From: Chloroflexia bacterium
Lineage (GTDB): Bacteria; Chloroflexota; Chloroflexia; Thermomicrobiales; UBA6265
Direction: 5' to 3'
NCBI GenBank assembly: GCA_013698495.1
Contig: JACCUV010000285.1
Coordinates: 1-6,024, forward strand
DNA: 6,024 nt
Made by a program: the position numbers and the translations under genes. The stretch's first letter is position 1. Every line of letters begins with the position of its first letter. The notes below the pieces were generated by a model, which was given only the letters and a program-made list of their open reading frames with translations, did not search any database and was not told the origin of the DNA. Below, in pieces: positions 5,888-6,024 of this stretch.

Positions 5888-6024
5888 CGAACCGCGCCAT
5901 CCAGGCGGACTACTGTTGTGGTGAGTCCATCAGGTTCTTGGAAGGGCAACCTGAACTTGGCCAATGATCCTTGGTTCACTTGACGATGGCTCGACCGCAA
6001 TGCGATCGTCGAGCGACGCAACCT
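5888..6024. other. Terminal 137 bases with inverted repeats and no supported gene
   Basis: No convincing gene starts or ends here. CAGGTT (5931-5936) and AACCTG (5948-5953) form a 6-bp stem with an 11-base loop, and GACGAT (5982-5987) with ATCGTC (6005-6010) form another. Neither is followed by a T-run, so terminator function after the nucleotidyltransferase gene is only possible. A minus-strand frame stays open from the window edge to a stop at 5850-5848, overlapping the upstream gene by about 40 bases. It has no recognisable motif and I do not call it. Confidence 0.3.

Noticed and set aside
5888..5980. In-frame readthrough extension after the nucleotidyltransferase stop, containing SGSWKGNLNLANDPWF
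   Set aside because: It faintly resembles the C-terminal tail of some small antitoxins, but it is only about 30 codons, lacks a start with a ribosome site, and follows a normal stop; treated as chance.
5931..6010. Inverted repeats at the right edge as ends of an insertion sequence
   Set aside because: Arms are only 6 bp with short loops, there is no transposase, and no matching copy elsewhere in the window.
1..6024. CRISPR array, tRNA or rRNA genes
   Set aside because: No regularly spaced long repeats and no tRNA or rRNA signature sequences were seen on either strand.

Overview
The window is high-GC bacterial DNA, dense in genes, with a housekeeping tRNA-modification gene followed by what looks like an accessory cassette. 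The taxon cannot be fixed from sequence alone. GC richness, a TATGAT box six bases before an ATG (leaderless style) and sparse Shine-Dalgarno sites fit Chloroflexota/Thermomicrobia-like or Deinococcus-like lineages; this is a weak inference.

Layout. At the left edge a gene of unknown product runs off the window on the minus strand (start near 74). After a short divergent intergenic region comes mnmE (160-1572, plus), complete and canonical, ending in the family's FCIGK tail. A 160-base intergenic region follows, with a weak hairpin, a direct repeat and a good -10 box. Then come two tightly coupled genes. The first (1733-3919) encodes a RecQ-type helicase whose usual C-terminal RQC/HRDC domains are replaced by a ComF-like phosphoribosyltransferase (PRTase). 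The second (3919-4890) encodes a DprA/Smf-like Rossmann-fold protein, and the stop and start codons share one base. After a 151-base gap with repeats and hairpins, a GTG-started gene (5042-5887) encodes a nucleotidyltransferase-fold protein. The last 137 bases hold no gene I can support.

How the genes may work together. A PRTase partnered with a DprA-like protein is the arrangement of ShosTA, a toxin-antitoxin / anti-phage pair (ShosT PRTase, ShosA DprA-like). Here the PRTase is fused to a DNA helicase, so the pair can be read as a helicase-armed ShosTA variant: the helicase could sense or process phage or damaged DNA, the PRTase would be the effector, and the DprA-like protein the regulator. 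The nucleotidyltransferase could be a third component or an independent neighbour. The cassette starts just after the 3' end of mnmE, a known integration site for SGI1-family elements, which fits an acquired island, but no integrase or second att copy lies in the window. The defence role is inference from domain architecture and gene order.
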